This document shows positions 20,100 to 32,679 of a stretch of DNA of 64,000 nt, one piece after another. Position numbers and translations under genes: made by a program. The notes below the pieces were generated by a model. The model was not told where the DNA came from. It saw only the letters and a list, made by a program, of their open reading frames with translations, and made no database searches. Each line of letters opens with the position of its first letter. Position 1 is the stretch's first letter. The DNA is taken from NCBI RefSeq assembly GCF_945859705.1, contig NC_079136.1:47465181-47529180 (forward strand). Direction: 5' to 3'. The DNA comes from Episyrphus balteatus. Taxonomy: Eukaryota; Arthropoda; Insecta; Diptera; Syrphidae.

Positions 20100-21389
20100 C
20101 ATTATATTTTAATATGAAAAGTTTTAATTGAAACTTGAAAGCGTAGTTGACAGTCTAATTGAAAATGCGTTTTATCATGAGACGGTTTAACATTTTTGGA
20201 TTGAAACTCTTTAAAAATATTTTTTTTTTCTTAGGCTAAAGAATTTTATAATTATTTATTATAGGTAATTAAAAAACAAACCAAACATAACATTTTCTTA
20301 AGTATCTTCAATAACCTCAAAAAGAAAAAAAAAATTATCTAAAGTTATATATAAAGCAACTACGCGTGTATAAAAAATGTGTATACTAGAAAAAGTTTGT
20401 CTATAGGGTAGGTAAACAAAGAGTTGCCTTTTTTTCGCCTCCAATATTGTTAGAAGTACGAGGTATAAGAACCCCATACTCAGCAACTTTTAATATTTGA
20501 AAATAAGTGAATAAACTATTAACAAAGAAGTTCCCTATGGCGTATGTGGAATTTCTTTTTTAAATTAAAAAAAAAAAAAAATCATCCTAATTGCAAATGA
20601 AATATTTTTGACAATTTTCATGATGGCTTTTTTCTTTATTTAAAGAATATTTTACCTTTACTATAATTAAAAAATGTCTATGTTGTCGTCGGTTTCTCTT
20701 GAAAAATTTCGAAAAATCAAATTTTTGAAAACGAAAAATATTTTTGTATAGATTCTGTTTTTGGTTCGCAATGATTTATAAAATTATCATTATAAAAAGT
20801 AATCCAAAAAAAGGGACTAAGAATTTTGTTGATTGAAGTTGAAAAACCTAAAAATTTGGAATAGTGTAAGAACCAACCAAAGACAAATTTTAATTTTAAA
20901 AAATGGTGAAAAAACAAGAAAGGAAAATATGCTTTTAATTTAACTGTATAAGAAGTTTACTCCTATACATCTTCAAGTACTCAAAAAAAAAAAAAAAAAA
21001 AAATGTGTATTCAATTTGTTCTTAAAATTACAGAGTATATTTTTCAATGGTTTTCATCTCCAAACAAAGTATGCAATTTAATTTCTTGCATACAAAATTT
21101 ATCGAAGGGTTGCTTTCTTTCCTATAGGAAAAATATTAGGAAACGATCTGAACTAAAAATAGGACAAAACAAACGACACCATCAATCCATCACACGTGTA
21201 ACAAAACTTAAGACATTTTTAAATAACATTTCATTATCACTGTGACGAGTCCTGTACACTTAATAGATTTTTGCCTAGGTTTGTTTTTTTAATTGTTAGT
21301 AGAGTAACTAAAACAAATTATTAGGGAAACCGGGCGAACAACTCTGATTTTGACCATTTTTTTTTTTCAAACGTAGGTAATTAAAAATA
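20100..21389. other. AT-rich flank downstream of the peptide gene
   Basis: No second cecropin-like exon was found here by eye. CCTATGGCGTATGTGG at 20535 resembles the dispersed CACTRTGGYGTATG end motif. The minus-strand frame at 20298-20486 starts with a hydrophobic stretch, but nothing else supports it. The plus frame at 21003-21245 also lacks support. Confidence 0.45.
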
Positions 21390-21700
21390 CTTTAAAGTCT
21401 ATAGATTAAAAATTGCCGGTGTTGACGTATTGTTTTTTAAAATTAAAATGAATTTGTTTTTAACAAAACCATTTTTTTTTTGCTTGAATTTCATAAAACA
21501 AATGATAACAAAAGATTCTCTAGGTAATTTAAGGAAAATATATAAAAGGCAGTAAGGGACTCTTCCATCGTTTAAGCGATAAATGCAATTTTCTAACATT
21601 CTGACCTCAAACACAAAAAAAAATATTTTGAAAACAACGGCAACACCTACAATATTTTGAAATACATTTTTAAAAAGCGAGAAGCTCATTCTTATCTCTC
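21385..21700. repeat. Dispersed repeat family U, copy 1
   Basis: TTAAAAATTGCCGGTGTTG (about 21408) and the segment to 21660 match 59878-60130 with moderate divergence; shared blocks include TAATACTTTAAARTCTAT-like text and CAACGGCAACAC near 21637. The two outer blocks, GCCGGTGTTG and CAACACCKACA-like text, are loosely inverted, so the family may be a short inverted-repeat element. Confidence 0.55.
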
Positions 21701-22570
21701 AAATTTAAATCCACTAAATTTAATCAAGACTTTTTGAAAAAATGGTCCTCAAACTCAGAATTTAAAAAAAAAAATGTTATTAGAAAAATTTAAAATGACT
21801 TTTTTCCAAACTTTTTCTAATAAAATATGAATTTATTTAAAAAAAAAATTTTGCCATAAATATTATCAGTTGAATTTCGAAGCAAAAAAGGTAAAATATA
21901 TCACACTTTTGAAAAAAAAAAAAAAATGAAAAATTACTTCAATTTCAATGGTTTTTTTTTTATTAAAACTGAATTTTTGCATTGAAATAATTAATTTTCT
22001 CAAAGACTGTGGTAAATAGGAACTTTAAATTTTTGCTATTTAACTTTCAACAGTAAGGGTTATTAAATGAATAAAAAATAATTTTACGTTTAGATGTTGA
22101 ACTTAAAAAAAAAAATAAGTTACATTTTTTTTCAAAACTTTTAGGTATTAAAAAAAGTTCTTCGTTGAAATTTCCTTTTATAATTTGAAATCATAATAAA
22201 TGCGGCCAAAAAAATTTGAAAATAAACGCATTTTATATTACGACCAAGTTTAAAAAACGACATGGTAAAATTTTTTCAATAATTAAATAAATATCCTCAT
22301 ACTTTGTTTTATCTAAAATCTATCTTGGGGATTAAGGTCAGTATTTAGAATAACAGAAATAGATCAGTTATTATAGAAAACCTTTAAAATATCCGATTTT
22401 TTGTGGAGCTCTCAATTCGGTTAGATCGTAACTATATCCTTCAATGAAATTTGATTTATAGCTTGACAGAAAGACAACAAATTATTTTAGGCCGTCGTGG
22501 GTGGCATATTCCGTTCGAAATGTCATCCGGAGAGGTTCTAATCCCTTTTTTGATCTCAGTTTGATATACA
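21700..22570. other. AT-rich spacer
   Basis: Mostly A/T with short homopolymers. A slightly more balanced stretch at 22490-22560 directly precedes the next element. No gene. Confidence 0.5.
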
Positions 22571-22571
22571 T

Positions 22572-23801
22572 ATGGGTCAACATCATGGAGGTGGAAAATT
22601 TGATGTCCAGACATTTTTTTTAATCAAAATAACATTTCTTTAAACCTTTTTTCTCATTTATCAATTAAAATAGTAGACACGCAACTACGAATATATTTGT
22701 TTCGGTTAAAAAAGTTTTTATTTCTTTTTTATCGCATCTAAGATACTTAAAAAAAGCGTTCCCGGACATGTCCATAAATCAAAAACTGAAAATCAAATGG
22801 CTTTAAAACACATACAAATTAATTATTTTTGAGTATTTCTTTTCTTAACACTACATATATACACAATACCCTTTATAAATTGGTAAATCTCTTATAAAAA
22901 AAAATAAATTATGTTACTTTTTATACATAAATAAAAGTTATCCCAAGAAAATGACGCATCATTTCAACATTTCTTAAAGTGTCAATATTTTAATCATCTA
23001 ACGTACAAATGGTGCTGCCAGCAGTTTTTAGAGTTGATATTATATAGATTTATCATTCCACAACTATTTGTATGGATAAATTTATAAAATGTATGTCAGA
23101 AGCTAGTTTTAGTTTCATTTTTAAGGTGCGTAAATCAATTAACCGTCATTCCGGGAACGCTTGTTTTGATGTATAGTTGGGTTGAAATTTTAATTTTTTG
23201 GTAATATTATGATCAAAATCTGAGGCCACTACAACATAATCTCAAAAATATTTCGTTTAACTTTGTGACATAAAAAATAAATTAAGGTAAAAACGTCATT
23301 TCCGGGAACGCTCTTAAAATCGGAATAAATAATGTAGTCTAACACTCATAATTTTGCATTTTTTGGGAATTTTTTTATCAGTATCTATCTTATGGCTGTA
23401 ATATACCCTTTTATCAAAAAAGTTAAAAAAAAAAAACAAAAGAAAAAATTACTGCCTAAGAGTTTCGGACGTGCATAAAAGCATTTTTTGTTTGTAGAAA
23501 TTGGTCCCTGAACCAAGAAATAAAGTTATATTTGATTTATTTATTGACATTGATACTATTTCTAGACCCCTAAAGTCGTTTTGAAGAGATCACAACCATT
23601 TCGAGGAACGTTTTTCTAGTACTAATTTTTGGGGTTTTGCGGTAAATTGAAAAATATACATTTTTGTGCTCTGCCCGTTCATGAACCGACAAATTATGGC
23701 TAAAGCGAACATTTGAGCATGAAATTTTTATCATAAAACAAAGTTGATTTTTTAAGAATTTGGTCATCGAAATTTCCCACCTCCATGATTTTGACCCATG
23801 T
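22572..23801. mobile_element. Inverted-repeat element Q with ATGGGTCAACATCATGGAGG ends
   Basis: The left end at 22572 and the complement of the right end at 23801 share about 40 bp including GGGTCA, ATCATGGAGGTGG and AAATTT. ATATACAT-like sequence stands at both outer edges and may be part of the ends. Inside, the block CCGGGAACGC and variants occurs four times (near 22760, 23155, 23307 and, weaker, 23601). A related internal segment recurs at 60200-60330. No coding sequence. Confidence 0.7.
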
Positions 23802-24040
23802 ATATATTGCTACACGTCATTTAATAAAATAACGATTAAAAAAAATGCATAATACTAACAAACATCACATTAAACAAAAAATTTAATTTCAAGCCATGCT
23901 CCAAAATATTTGTTAATAATTGCTTATTTTATAAAATTAAATCAATTGATATTGGGCACACAGTACAAATAAATGTACCAACTTTTTTCAACAAAAAACA
24001 ACCCCTTTCAATAGGAATCTCATAGAATCAAAACTCCCTT
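23802..24040. other. AT-rich spacer
   Basis: No gene or element border seen. Confidence 0.4.
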
Positions 24041-24760
24041 ATCTTCCTTTATTCCTGTATACCTACAATATTTCCATCAATACTTCACTCACAGCAAAAT
24101 CATTCCCATTCCTATTCATTCATCCCTAAATCCCTATCGATATCTCTCTTGTCTGTATTTGTTCGTCGGCATATACCTACCTAACCTACCATCTACCAAT
24201 CGGTTCGAAAACCGAAACCAATAAAATCGATTTCTTCGAATCGTTTTGAAGGCATCGACTCGTTCGACTTTTACCAGGTTGCCATAAATAAGAGGTGGCG
24301 TTTCCAATCATTCGATAAAAACCATGCAGAACGCATCGAACCGACAAAACATTTAACCAAGACGACCGACCGACTGGCTATTCGTCGTTCCGTTGGTCGT
24401 CTTTGTTGTTGTTGTTGTTGCTTCTGCTGTTTTCTGTTATCGAATCAAACGTGCCTGCTATTCAATTTTACCTTTACTCGTACACATTGCTAGCATTGCG
24501 CACTTGTCCCCTTTTCACCGATTTAGCCAAGCGGTACCCCTCTCCAATGTGTCTGATGGTGTAGAGTAGAGTGTTAAAGGTTCTTCAACTTAAAACGAAA
24601 CACATAAATAACATATCGATGAAGGGAAAAGCCGAATGAGAGATACCTACTCCAATCTGTCTGTCTGCTGCTGGGAAATTGCTCCCGAATTTTCTCTTAT
24701 CAATTGGTGGGATTGCTATTAGTGCGCAGAAGAAATGGAACTCCTCTATAGTCTATTTTA
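24040..24760. promoter_or_regulatory. Unique, balanced-composition block; possible regulatory or promoter region
   Basis: This stretch lacks dispersed repeats and contains clustered CG-rich words (CGACCGACCGAC near 24363, TCGTCGTTCCGTTGGTCGTC near 24382), a TTG triplet run at 24402-24420, several ATCGA words and GATAAAAACC. It resembles 5.9-7.2 kb and 12.9-13.5 kb in character. No exon could be defined. Confidence 0.3.
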
Positions 24761-25480
24761 AAATGTATATGTAAATACAATATACGAGTATATTTCTATA
24801 CTATACTATATTTGGGAAACACCCCCTAAAAACAATACCACATCGATTTTCGAAGAATAAATTTGAACAATCCCTATTCTACAAAATGAGACTCTGTTCT
24901 CTATTGGAAACTTCGGGTTCGAATTTTTTTGTCTTCGCATATTTGAATCTAGTACATTGCATTTTATTTTTAGCAATAAATTTGCTGAAGCAATGAACTT
25001 CGGTTGCATTGATTGAATTATACAAAATCAAACCCGATATATTAAGAAAATCGAAAGTTTTAGTTTGAACTATGTATAATTATAGCTCCAGTTAAGAATA
25101 ATTGCATTTATGAATTTATAATAAGTTTTTTTAATTTTTAGAAACTTTTAAGTATAAACGTATTTTGGTGCTATAGCTTGGTAAAAAAAAATCGAACTTG
25201 ATAAAACAATTAACATTAAAATGCAGCGAATGGGAACAAATTAGGTTTCGAATTTTTGTAGGTTTGTGTTTCTGCCTTTTTTTCGAGCTGCAGCACAAAA
25301 CACTGGGGCGATTTGCTTATTAAAGGATTTTGTTTAGTACCAACAATTGACTACTTGCAATATATCCAAAATTGAATCTTTAGTTTTTCTCTATAGGTTT
25401 CGAATCAAAAATGTACGAGTAACGAGTATAGACAAAAAAGTCGATCAGCTGCAAAGTGCGGGAGCAGCTCACTGAAACTA
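24761..25480. other. AT-rich spacer
   Basis: The minus-strand 67-codon frame at 24806-25009 and neighbouring frames show no domain or signal. Nothing else recognised. Confidence 0.45.
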
Positions 25481-25483
25481 CTA

Positions 25484-25910
25484 CACTGAACCAAATCCTT
25501 ACGTAAATACAACGAAAAAATTCGTTGAGCCAACGAAAATTTAATTAATTTTCAGCCGATGAAAAATTTAACTGGCTCAACGAAATGGCTTTCATACGTT
25601 AATGAAGAACTTCATCAATCAACGAAAACTGTAGTATTTTAATGAAATTTTTCATAAAAATTTTTGATCGAGAATTAATGAATTTTTACATCACTTTACG
25701 AAATTTTTCATCGATTAACGTAAAATTTAATTAACCACGGTGATATTTTTCGTTAGTCAATGTATTTTTTGATTAATTTATGAAAGAACTTTCGTTAGCT
25801 AACGAATTTTTTCGTAAATTTAATGAACATTTTTATTAAATTACGAAAAAATATTTGTTACCTAACGAAACTTTTCGTTGTATTAATTGTATTTTTTATT
25901 GGACTTGTTA
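25484..25910. mobile_element. MITE B, filled with AACGAAA/TTTCGTT motifs
   Basis: The region starts CACTGAACCAAATCC after a TA and ends with a complement of the left AATACAACGAAAA block (TTTTCGTTGTATT near 25877). More than 15 copies of AACGAAA or TTTCGTT, in both orientations and often paired as short hairpins, fill 430 bp. The left end resembles those of elements A and C; the exact right end and target duplication are uncertain. Confidence 0.6.
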
Positions 25911-26008
25911 AATTATTAATTTAATATAGTCCAAACCAAAAATTGGCGTTTCGACCAGGTGGAGCTCACTTAAGTCAACTGATGAGTCCGACTTATCGTG
26001 AAACACCT

Positions 26009-26641
26009 TGGGCCTTACTAATAATCAAATTTAAAGCTCAGTTAAATATTTAACTGAGCTTTAAATATTTCTCCATACCAATAACCAATTTAATAGTCAG
26101 GTTAAGGGTTAACGCCACGTTAATTTTATAGTTGGGAAACTGAACTATAAAAGCACGATTAAATTAAAACGCACGATTTGCACTGTCATTTGACAGCAAA
26201 AAAAAACATTTGTCAAGTAAACAAGTTGTTGAGAAAAATTAAAAGTATTTTCGGCAAATTATTAAATAAGTAAATGGAAACATTAATTTGTTTATAAATA
26301 TTTCTCTTTTTTATTAATAAATATCCATTACTTTCAGAATAGGCTGAAAAAGAAAACTTAAAAAGAAATAGATCTGCACATATTCATCGTCGTACTTCAC
26401 GATAGATGAACTTTTTTTATGCACTTTTGGCCTTCTTGGGCTCCATTTTTTAACTTTTACAATCAAAATAAAAATATATGAAGGTATGTAGGTATTTTGT
26501 AGTTATGTTTTTGTTAATTATTACATTACATGCAAAAAAAGTCACTTCAATGATGTCATTTTGACAACAAATGTAACAGATCTGGTAATAGAAGCACAAT
26601 TAGTTAAACGCGTGTTTATTTTGATTATTAGTATACACCCA
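26009..26641. mobile_element. MITE with ACTAATAATCAAA ends and a 36-bp palindrome
   Basis: The left end TGGGCCTTACTAATAATCAA (26009-26028) and the complement of the right end, TGGGTGTATACTAATAATCA, form inverted repeats that differ at four of twenty positions. A perfect 36-bp palindrome sits at 26030-26065 just inside the left end. Inside are TTTGACAG and ATGTCATTTTGACA blocks. The short minus-strand frame MEPKKAKSA near 26440 is too small to support as a gene remnant. No clear target duplication. Confidence 0.6.
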
Positions 26642-27225
26642 ATTTAACGCGACGAACTGTATCTAAAAGAAAATTTATAAGATTCAATTTTAAGTTGCCT
26701 ATGGTCTAACCTACACTATCGCTCTCTATCCTTTGTGCCTTGAATCGCCTTCAACCCCTGATGAAAATAAGAAATATGTATATTAAGCCAACTAGCGAAG
26801 CACTTGGTCTACAGACAGGCTAAAGCTTTCCAGTATGGTTTACCGTCTGCAAGGCACCATGACGAAACTTCAAATTTTTGAGAACTGAGGATAACATTTG
26901 CAGCTAGAAGTGAAACTACATAATTTTTGTTCAAGTTCGTTTAAGTTATATTGAATTTACAATTCGAATATGCATCTCTTTGCTATGCGGCACAAGTTTA
27001 AGAACGGATGAATTTGAAGAAGTAAAATATAAAAAATTGAGTGTGATTAACTGCAACTAAAACTAAAGTCTCACAAAAAATAAATTTTGTTTGGGTTGTT
27101 TCAACTTCAATTTAAAAAGGTTTCATGTTAATTTTTTCAACGATGACCATATTACATTTAAAGTTGCGTTTTTTCCTTCAGTATTACAAAATTTATTTGA
27201 AAACAAGAGCTGCAAAACTTCTTAA
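26642..27225. other. Unassigned sequence
   Basis: 26690-26880 is slightly GC-richer and non-repetitive but contains no credible exon. The rest is AT-rich. Confidence 0.4.
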
Positions 27226-27460
27226 TTAAAATATCAATTTTGATATGATTATCATATCAATATGACATTTTTAATTTTAGGTTGATAATGAAAATTTCAC
27301 TTTTACAATTTAAATATGAATAATAATTAACTAAATTTTACGTTTCAGTTTATTATAATGAAATGATATTCCTTTCTTTTTCTTTTTTATTATTTTTTAT
27401 TAGTTTAAGTATTTTCTTTCTTACTTTTTTAAAATGAAACAAAACATTTTTGAAAGTGAT
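27226..27460 (-). repeat. Partial reverse copy of MITE A
   Basis: ATATCAATTTTGATATGATT at 27231 starts a reverse-complement match to about 4955-5145, including CATATCAATATGACATTTTT, the TTTAGGTTGATAATG block and the CGTTTCAGTTTATTATAATG block. It lacks both element ends. Confidence 0.65.
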
Positions 27461-27469
27461 AAAAGTCTA

Positions 27470-28930
27470 TTTTTATGCTGATTCCAAAAAATCAAGGCAA
27501 TCTGACGCCTCTGAAAAAAGTTATACCTGTTTTTCATCTGTCAACCCATATAATTATAATAGATGCAAACTTACTACCGAAAAAGTTATGGTAGAGGAAC
27601 CAAATTTAGCATGAAGGTTTTCATATCCATTATATCATTAAGAATCAAAACAATGCAATGAAAAAAAAAAACACTCATATCTATTAAAAAAAAAGTTTTT
27701 TTTTGAAAAAAGAGGAAATTTTGGGATATGCACTAAAAAACATCCTGGTACAATCTTGGAATGGTTTTTTGTTCGCTGAGCTCGAATCCGAAGTCAGAAA
27801 AATTCTATCACATCACGTTTTTGACATATTACCATGCCAAAAATCAGAAAAATAGTGTTTTAGACGTTCAAAATTCAATATCTCAAAAACTTTGCCTGTA
27901 AGAGCTATTCTAGTGCTTGATTCAAATTAAAAAGGTCAATGACCATTAGAAAAGTATAATTTGGTTTCTATGGAAAATTATTTCTCGCCAAAATTACTTT
28001 CAGTTACGGATAAATCAATCTTAAAAATCGATTTTTTGTCTTTTTCAATTTTTCTCAATATTTTCTAAAGCAAAAGTATAGTTTTTCCACACAATCTTTT
28101 AAAAACGGTTTTAAGCAAAATAATTACATTCCAAAATTTTCAAAAATCAAAAATTTTTTCGGTAACTTTTTTGATTGAAAAATAGGCTATTTTTTCAAAT
28201 TAAATTCGTCAAAAATCCAAAAATTCACTTTTTGATCAAAAAACATTTTTAATAGATAGAAAATATAACAAAGTAATTTTTAACCAAGTTTTGTTAAAAT
28301 CCAACTATTTTTGTAAAATATAAAAATAAAAAATCAAAAAATCGTATTTTAACATTTTTTTCAATATTTTTGAGGTTATAGAAAAAAATTTTTTGAGTAA
28401 AAGTTGTAAACATTTATACTACCTACAACTTTTGCATTTGACTTTTTTCGATAGCACGTCTAATTTTGACATAAATCGTTAAAAACCATGATTTTTGACA
28501 CCCACCCCACTTTTTCGCCCACCCACCCCCTTTCCGCCAATTTTTTTGTGGGCAATTTATTTTTCCCCTTTCATATACCATTTATCCTAAATTTTCCAAC
28601 CACCCATATGCTGCTAATAATTTTTTTATTTTCAAAAATTATTGGCACTGGTCTATAATTCGTGCTAATAGGTTAAATTTTTTGTTTCTATCTTTGTTTG
28701 GATATTCTATAACTCATGTCAAAAAACTAAAAAAAAATCTCATGTCCGCAAGTCCTAATTTTCCTGGTGCAGATTTCAAAAAATTAAAAAACAACACTTC
28801 AGATATTTGTGTCAGATTGACATTTGTTGTTGACGTTTGTAAACTTTGTTGAAATAAGTGTTAAAAAATACCTTTAAATCATGTCGCTGATGTTGGTATA
28901 CATATACAAATCTAAAGTTGTCTTATTATT
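27470..28930. repeat. Diverged copies of the long-hairpin family V
   Basis: 27474-27760 matches 29572-29850 (blocks AAAAAGTTATACCTG, GTTTTTCATCTGTCAAC, GGATATGCACTAAA). 28640-28915 matches 29860-30175 (CTCATGTCCGCAAGTCCTAA, AATATCTGAAG or its complement, GTTGGTATACATATA). Between them is AT-rich sequence of similar style, so the whole stretch may be one old member. It shows the hairpin below belongs to a dispersed family. Confidence 0.65.
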
Positions 28931-29338
28931 TTTTTTAATGTGCACCTAAATTAGTTTAACCTGGAAAATTATGAATTTATTTTCTTGTACTAAATAAAAA
29001 AGGAGACGAGTATTACATTTAGATAAAGTTATAATTTAGGTGTAAGGGAATTAGTTTTTAATTCAAATTTTTCATTGAAATACTTCAGACTTCATTTAAT
29101 GTATTGGAAACTAATATATTTTAATTTTTTTGTATTTGAAATTAATAAGAAAATTGTAAAAAAAAAACTGTGTAATAAAATCGCAATATTAAAAACTAAT
29201 AAAGGTTGATTTAAAACTACGACAGAATTTTTAACCGTGTACACCTAGGAGCAAGAACATGAATGTAAATGGTACCATTAAAAAGCTTGAAACAAATGCT
29301 TTAAGTTAATACTTAGAACTTAAAAATCCGTTTTAATA

Positions 29339-30832
29339 CAGTCAAATAAGGAGAAAAAAAGGGTAAATCTCGGAATGAATGTTAGTAGAAATTTTTTTTG
29401 CTCAATATCTTCCTTTTGCCATTCTATAACATATCTCAAAAGTCTAGAAAAATCTCATGTCCGCTTGTCGCGATTTCAAGGTCAAATCGCGAAATGGAGA
29501 TTTTCAAAATTAGCAAAAATAGGCTATGGTATTATATACATATATGATACATGATTTCAAGGTATTTTTTAATGCTGATTCCAAAAAATCTAAAATCAAG
29601 ACAATCTGACGTCTCTGGAAAAAGTTATACCTGTTTTTCATCTGTCAACTCATATTATTATAACAGTTGCAAATTTACTGCCGAAAACCCCTAAAAGTTA
29701 TGGTAGACGAACCAAATTTTGCATGAAGATTTTAGAATCCATCATTATTAAAAATCAAAACAATCCATTACAAAAAATATATATACCTATGAAATAATGG
29801 TATTTTTTGATGAAGGGGCAAATTTTAGGATATGCACTAAAGAAGATTCTTGTTCATCTTAGGAATAAGTGCTAATAGGCTAATTTTTTCATTTTAATCT
29901 TTGTTTGGATATTCTTTAAGTACCCTCAAAAATCTAAAAAAAATCTCATGTCCGCAGGTCCTAATTTTCTTGGTTTGAAGATAAGTTGCAGATTTTAAAA
30001 AATTAATAAGAAAAGTTTAAATTTTTATATGTATACCAACATAAGCGACATGATTTAAAGGTATTTTTTAACAATTATTCCAACAAAACTCACAAACAAG
30101 TCAACCTGACCATCCCTGAAAAGTAATGCACCTTATTCATGTTGATCTGACACAAATATCTGAAGTGTAGTTTTTCAATTTTTTAAAATCTGCACCTTAT
30201 CTTCAAACCAAGAAGATTAGGACTTGCGGACATGAGATTTTTTTTAGATTTTTGAGGGTACTTAAAGAATATCCAAACAAAGATTAAAATGAAAAAATTA
30301 GCCTATTAGCACTTATTCCTAAGATGAACAAGAATCTTCTTTAGTGCATATCCTAAAATTTGCCCCTTCATCAAAAAATACCATTATTTCGTAGGTATAT
30401 ATATTTTTTGTAATGGATTGTTTTGATTTTTAATAATGATGGATTCTAAAATCTTCATGCAAAATTTGGTTCATCTACCATAACTTTTAGGGGTTTTCGG
30501 CAGTAAGTTTGCAACTGTTATAATAATTTGAGTTGACAGATGAAAAACAGGTATAACTTTTTCCAGAGACGTCAGATTGTCTTGATTTTAGATTTTTTGG
30601 AATCAGCATTAAAAAATACTTTGAAATCATGTATCATATATGTATATAATACCATAGCCTATTTTTGCTAATTTTGAAAATCTCCATTTCGCGATTTGAC
30701 CTTGAAATCGCGACAAGCGGACATGAGATTTTTCTAGACTTTTGAGATATGTTATAGAATGGCAAAAGGAAGATATTGAGCAAAAAAAATTTCTACTAAC
30801 ATTCATTCCGAGGTTAAACCCTTATTTGACTG
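29339..30832. repeat. 1.5-kb inverted repeat, about 660-bp arms, 170-bp loop
   Basis: The arm at 29339-30005 returns in reverse complement at about 30176-30832 with only scattered differences. Outer edges are CAGTCAAATAAGG on both strands; the inner edges meet around GATTTTAAAAAATT. The loop (30006-30175) has its own match in 28780-28915. A transcript crossing it would fold into a double strand of several hundred base pairs, the form that feeds the endogenous siRNA pathway in flies. No target duplication or coding capacity was seen; a foldback transposon is the simplest origin. Confidence 0.85.
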
Positions 30833-31116
30833 GATTATTTACTTTATAAAGATTCAATCAATAAAAATGAAGTATGTAAGGAAAAAAGACTGATATTAAA
30901 ACAGACAGTATCTGGATAATTCAACAAAAAATAAAGTGCAGTTTATTGACAGACAACGCTAATACTATCGCGTGCATTTTTATGTTTTTACCAACAATTC
31001 AAAGTAAAACATTCAAGCTTTAAAATGAGGCCATGAGACTTTGAAGAAAAAATACACACATAAATTAAGATAAAACAAAATTATTGATTTAGAGAAAATT
31101 TTTAAATCTTCTAATA
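30833..31116. other. AT-rich spacer
   Basis: No feature recognised. Confidence 0.4.
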
Positions 31117-31516
31117 AACAGTCAGTTAACTGTTCGACGAATAAAGTTATTAGGCTCTTAAACAATCAGATAAAAACATTGAATTTTTCAATCAAGAATA
31201 ATTTATTCTACAGAATAACAAAAAAAAAATTGTCAAATTCAAAAATATTTAAAATTAAACGTCATTTTTATTCATGATTGTTTTTGTTTTCTTGTGTTCC
31301 ACTGTATTTTTTTCAAAATTCTTTCAAAACAGCTTTGACAACTGACACAATATTTTTGTTGAGATTATTCCTTAGAATAATTTTTATTCGTCTCTGAAAG
31401 AAGCAGATAGTTTTATTCTTAGGACTAAGCTACATATATCTGCCTGTTGAAAAATTGATTTTTTCTCTACCTATCCTTAGGAATAAGTACTAACCGACTG
31501 TTTAACTGACTATTGA
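31117..31516. mobile_element. Short MITE with AGTCAGTTAA ends
   Basis: The left end AACAGTCAGTTAACTGTTCG (31117-31136) is echoed in reverse complement at the right end (AATAGTCAGTTAAACAGTCG). Further inverted matches follow inside (CGAATAA and TTATTCC blocks). Size about 400 bp. No coding sequence and no clear target duplication. Confidence 0.5.
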
Positions 31517-31807
31517 AAAATTGACCCTTAAAAAATAAAATTAACTACATATTAAAATAATTTTTTTTTTTATATTTTTTTTTTCGGTTAAAAAAAAAAC
31601 AAAATTAATTTTTTTTAATGCATCTATAAAAAGGTTACTAATTTTAACATTCATCAAAAGAAGCATTAAATAATAGGGTGAGTGCGTTTGAAATAAATTA
31701 TAGTCACATTTTTTTGTGTTCACTATTCAAAACAAATTCACAATCGTAATAAATCAGTTTACTAAAAAAAATTCACTCAACATTACTCACAGCAAACACA
31801 TTTCACT

Positions 31808-32050
31808 ATGAACAACTCAAAAATACTAGAATTTCATAATCTTGCGATAGGGTTATTCTTTTCATTTCTATTTGTTTTTTTTTTGGTTTCTTTTATGTTT
31901 TATCAAAAAAGTGAATTCATGACGACAACGATAAGACCACGAGAGCTATTGTTGCCAACTCTTCAGAGCTCATGTCATTCAAAAATAAATAATAATAATT
32001 ATTTCCTGATTTCCTGTCCAATATGGTGCTCATGGTGGCAGAGGAATTGA
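31808..32050 (+). CDS. Possible small membrane-protein frame, 80 codons
   Basis: The ATG lies in CACTATGAACAAC, and the frame runs to TGA at 32048-32050. Residues 13-32 are strongly hydrophobic (AIGLFFSFLFVFFLVSFMFY), followed by a polar tail with RPRELLLP and two late cysteines. The hydrophobic stretch is largely encoded by T-runs, which produce such segments by chance in AT-rich DNA. No promoter, splice site or homology supports it. Listed because start context and a single clean membrane segment are compatible with a real small protein. Confidence 0.12.
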   Translation: MNNSKILEFHNLAIGLFFSFLFVFFLVSFMFYQKSEFMTTTIRPRELLLPTLQSSCHSKINNNNYFLISCPIWCSWWQRN

Positions 32051-32679
32051 AAATGATTACGAAGAATTCAGTTGAACACGTCACACAGTTTAATTTTTAA
32101 CAAACATACTCGGTTGAAAAAAAAAATATATCAATTTCAACGTCATTTTAGGGTGACCATATTCTGTTTTTCGATTTTATTAAAAATGTATAGAAAAAAA
32201 AACAATTTTTTGTAATAAAAGAATACAATTGTTTTAACAATTTGAAATGCAATATTGTAAAAGTTTACAAGAATGTTCAATTTGCAAAATTGGAAGAAAA
32301 TCAGTGTTTGCTGTTGGGAGGTACACCTAAATACTTAACCTAAAACCTTATAACCAAGCCCAACAATTTCGACAAAAAAAAACAGGCAAACAAGCAAAAA
32401 GTATAAAAAGACAAATTAAGGTAGGTTAAGGGTCACCGCAGCAGAAAAAAAATAAATTGCACGACTGGGGTCGCACGTACTTGCTCTTATGCTTAAAGTA
32501 ACTATAATGTTAAAGCTTTTTATTCAAGAAATTAAAAATTTGATATTTTGAAGAAATTTCATAAGCAGTATAAAAAAATTAAATCTGTTTTTATAATTAA
32601 TTAAACTCCGTTTTAAATTATCTTAAAAAAAAAAACAAATATGCCATTTTATTTCTTGTATAAAAAGGTACTTTTAGAA
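32051..32679. other. AT-rich spacer with a short GC-richer patch
   Basis: At 32420-32495 the text GGTCACCGCAGCAG and GACTGGGGTCGCACGTACTT is GC-richer and non-repetitive within this window. Its nature is unknown. The remainder is A/T runs. Confidence 0.4.

Noticed and set aside
20298..20486. Minus-strand frame with a signal-peptide-like start next to the cecropin-like gene
   Set aside because: No promoter, splice sites or cecropin motif; hydrophobic starts are frequent in such AT-rich DNA.
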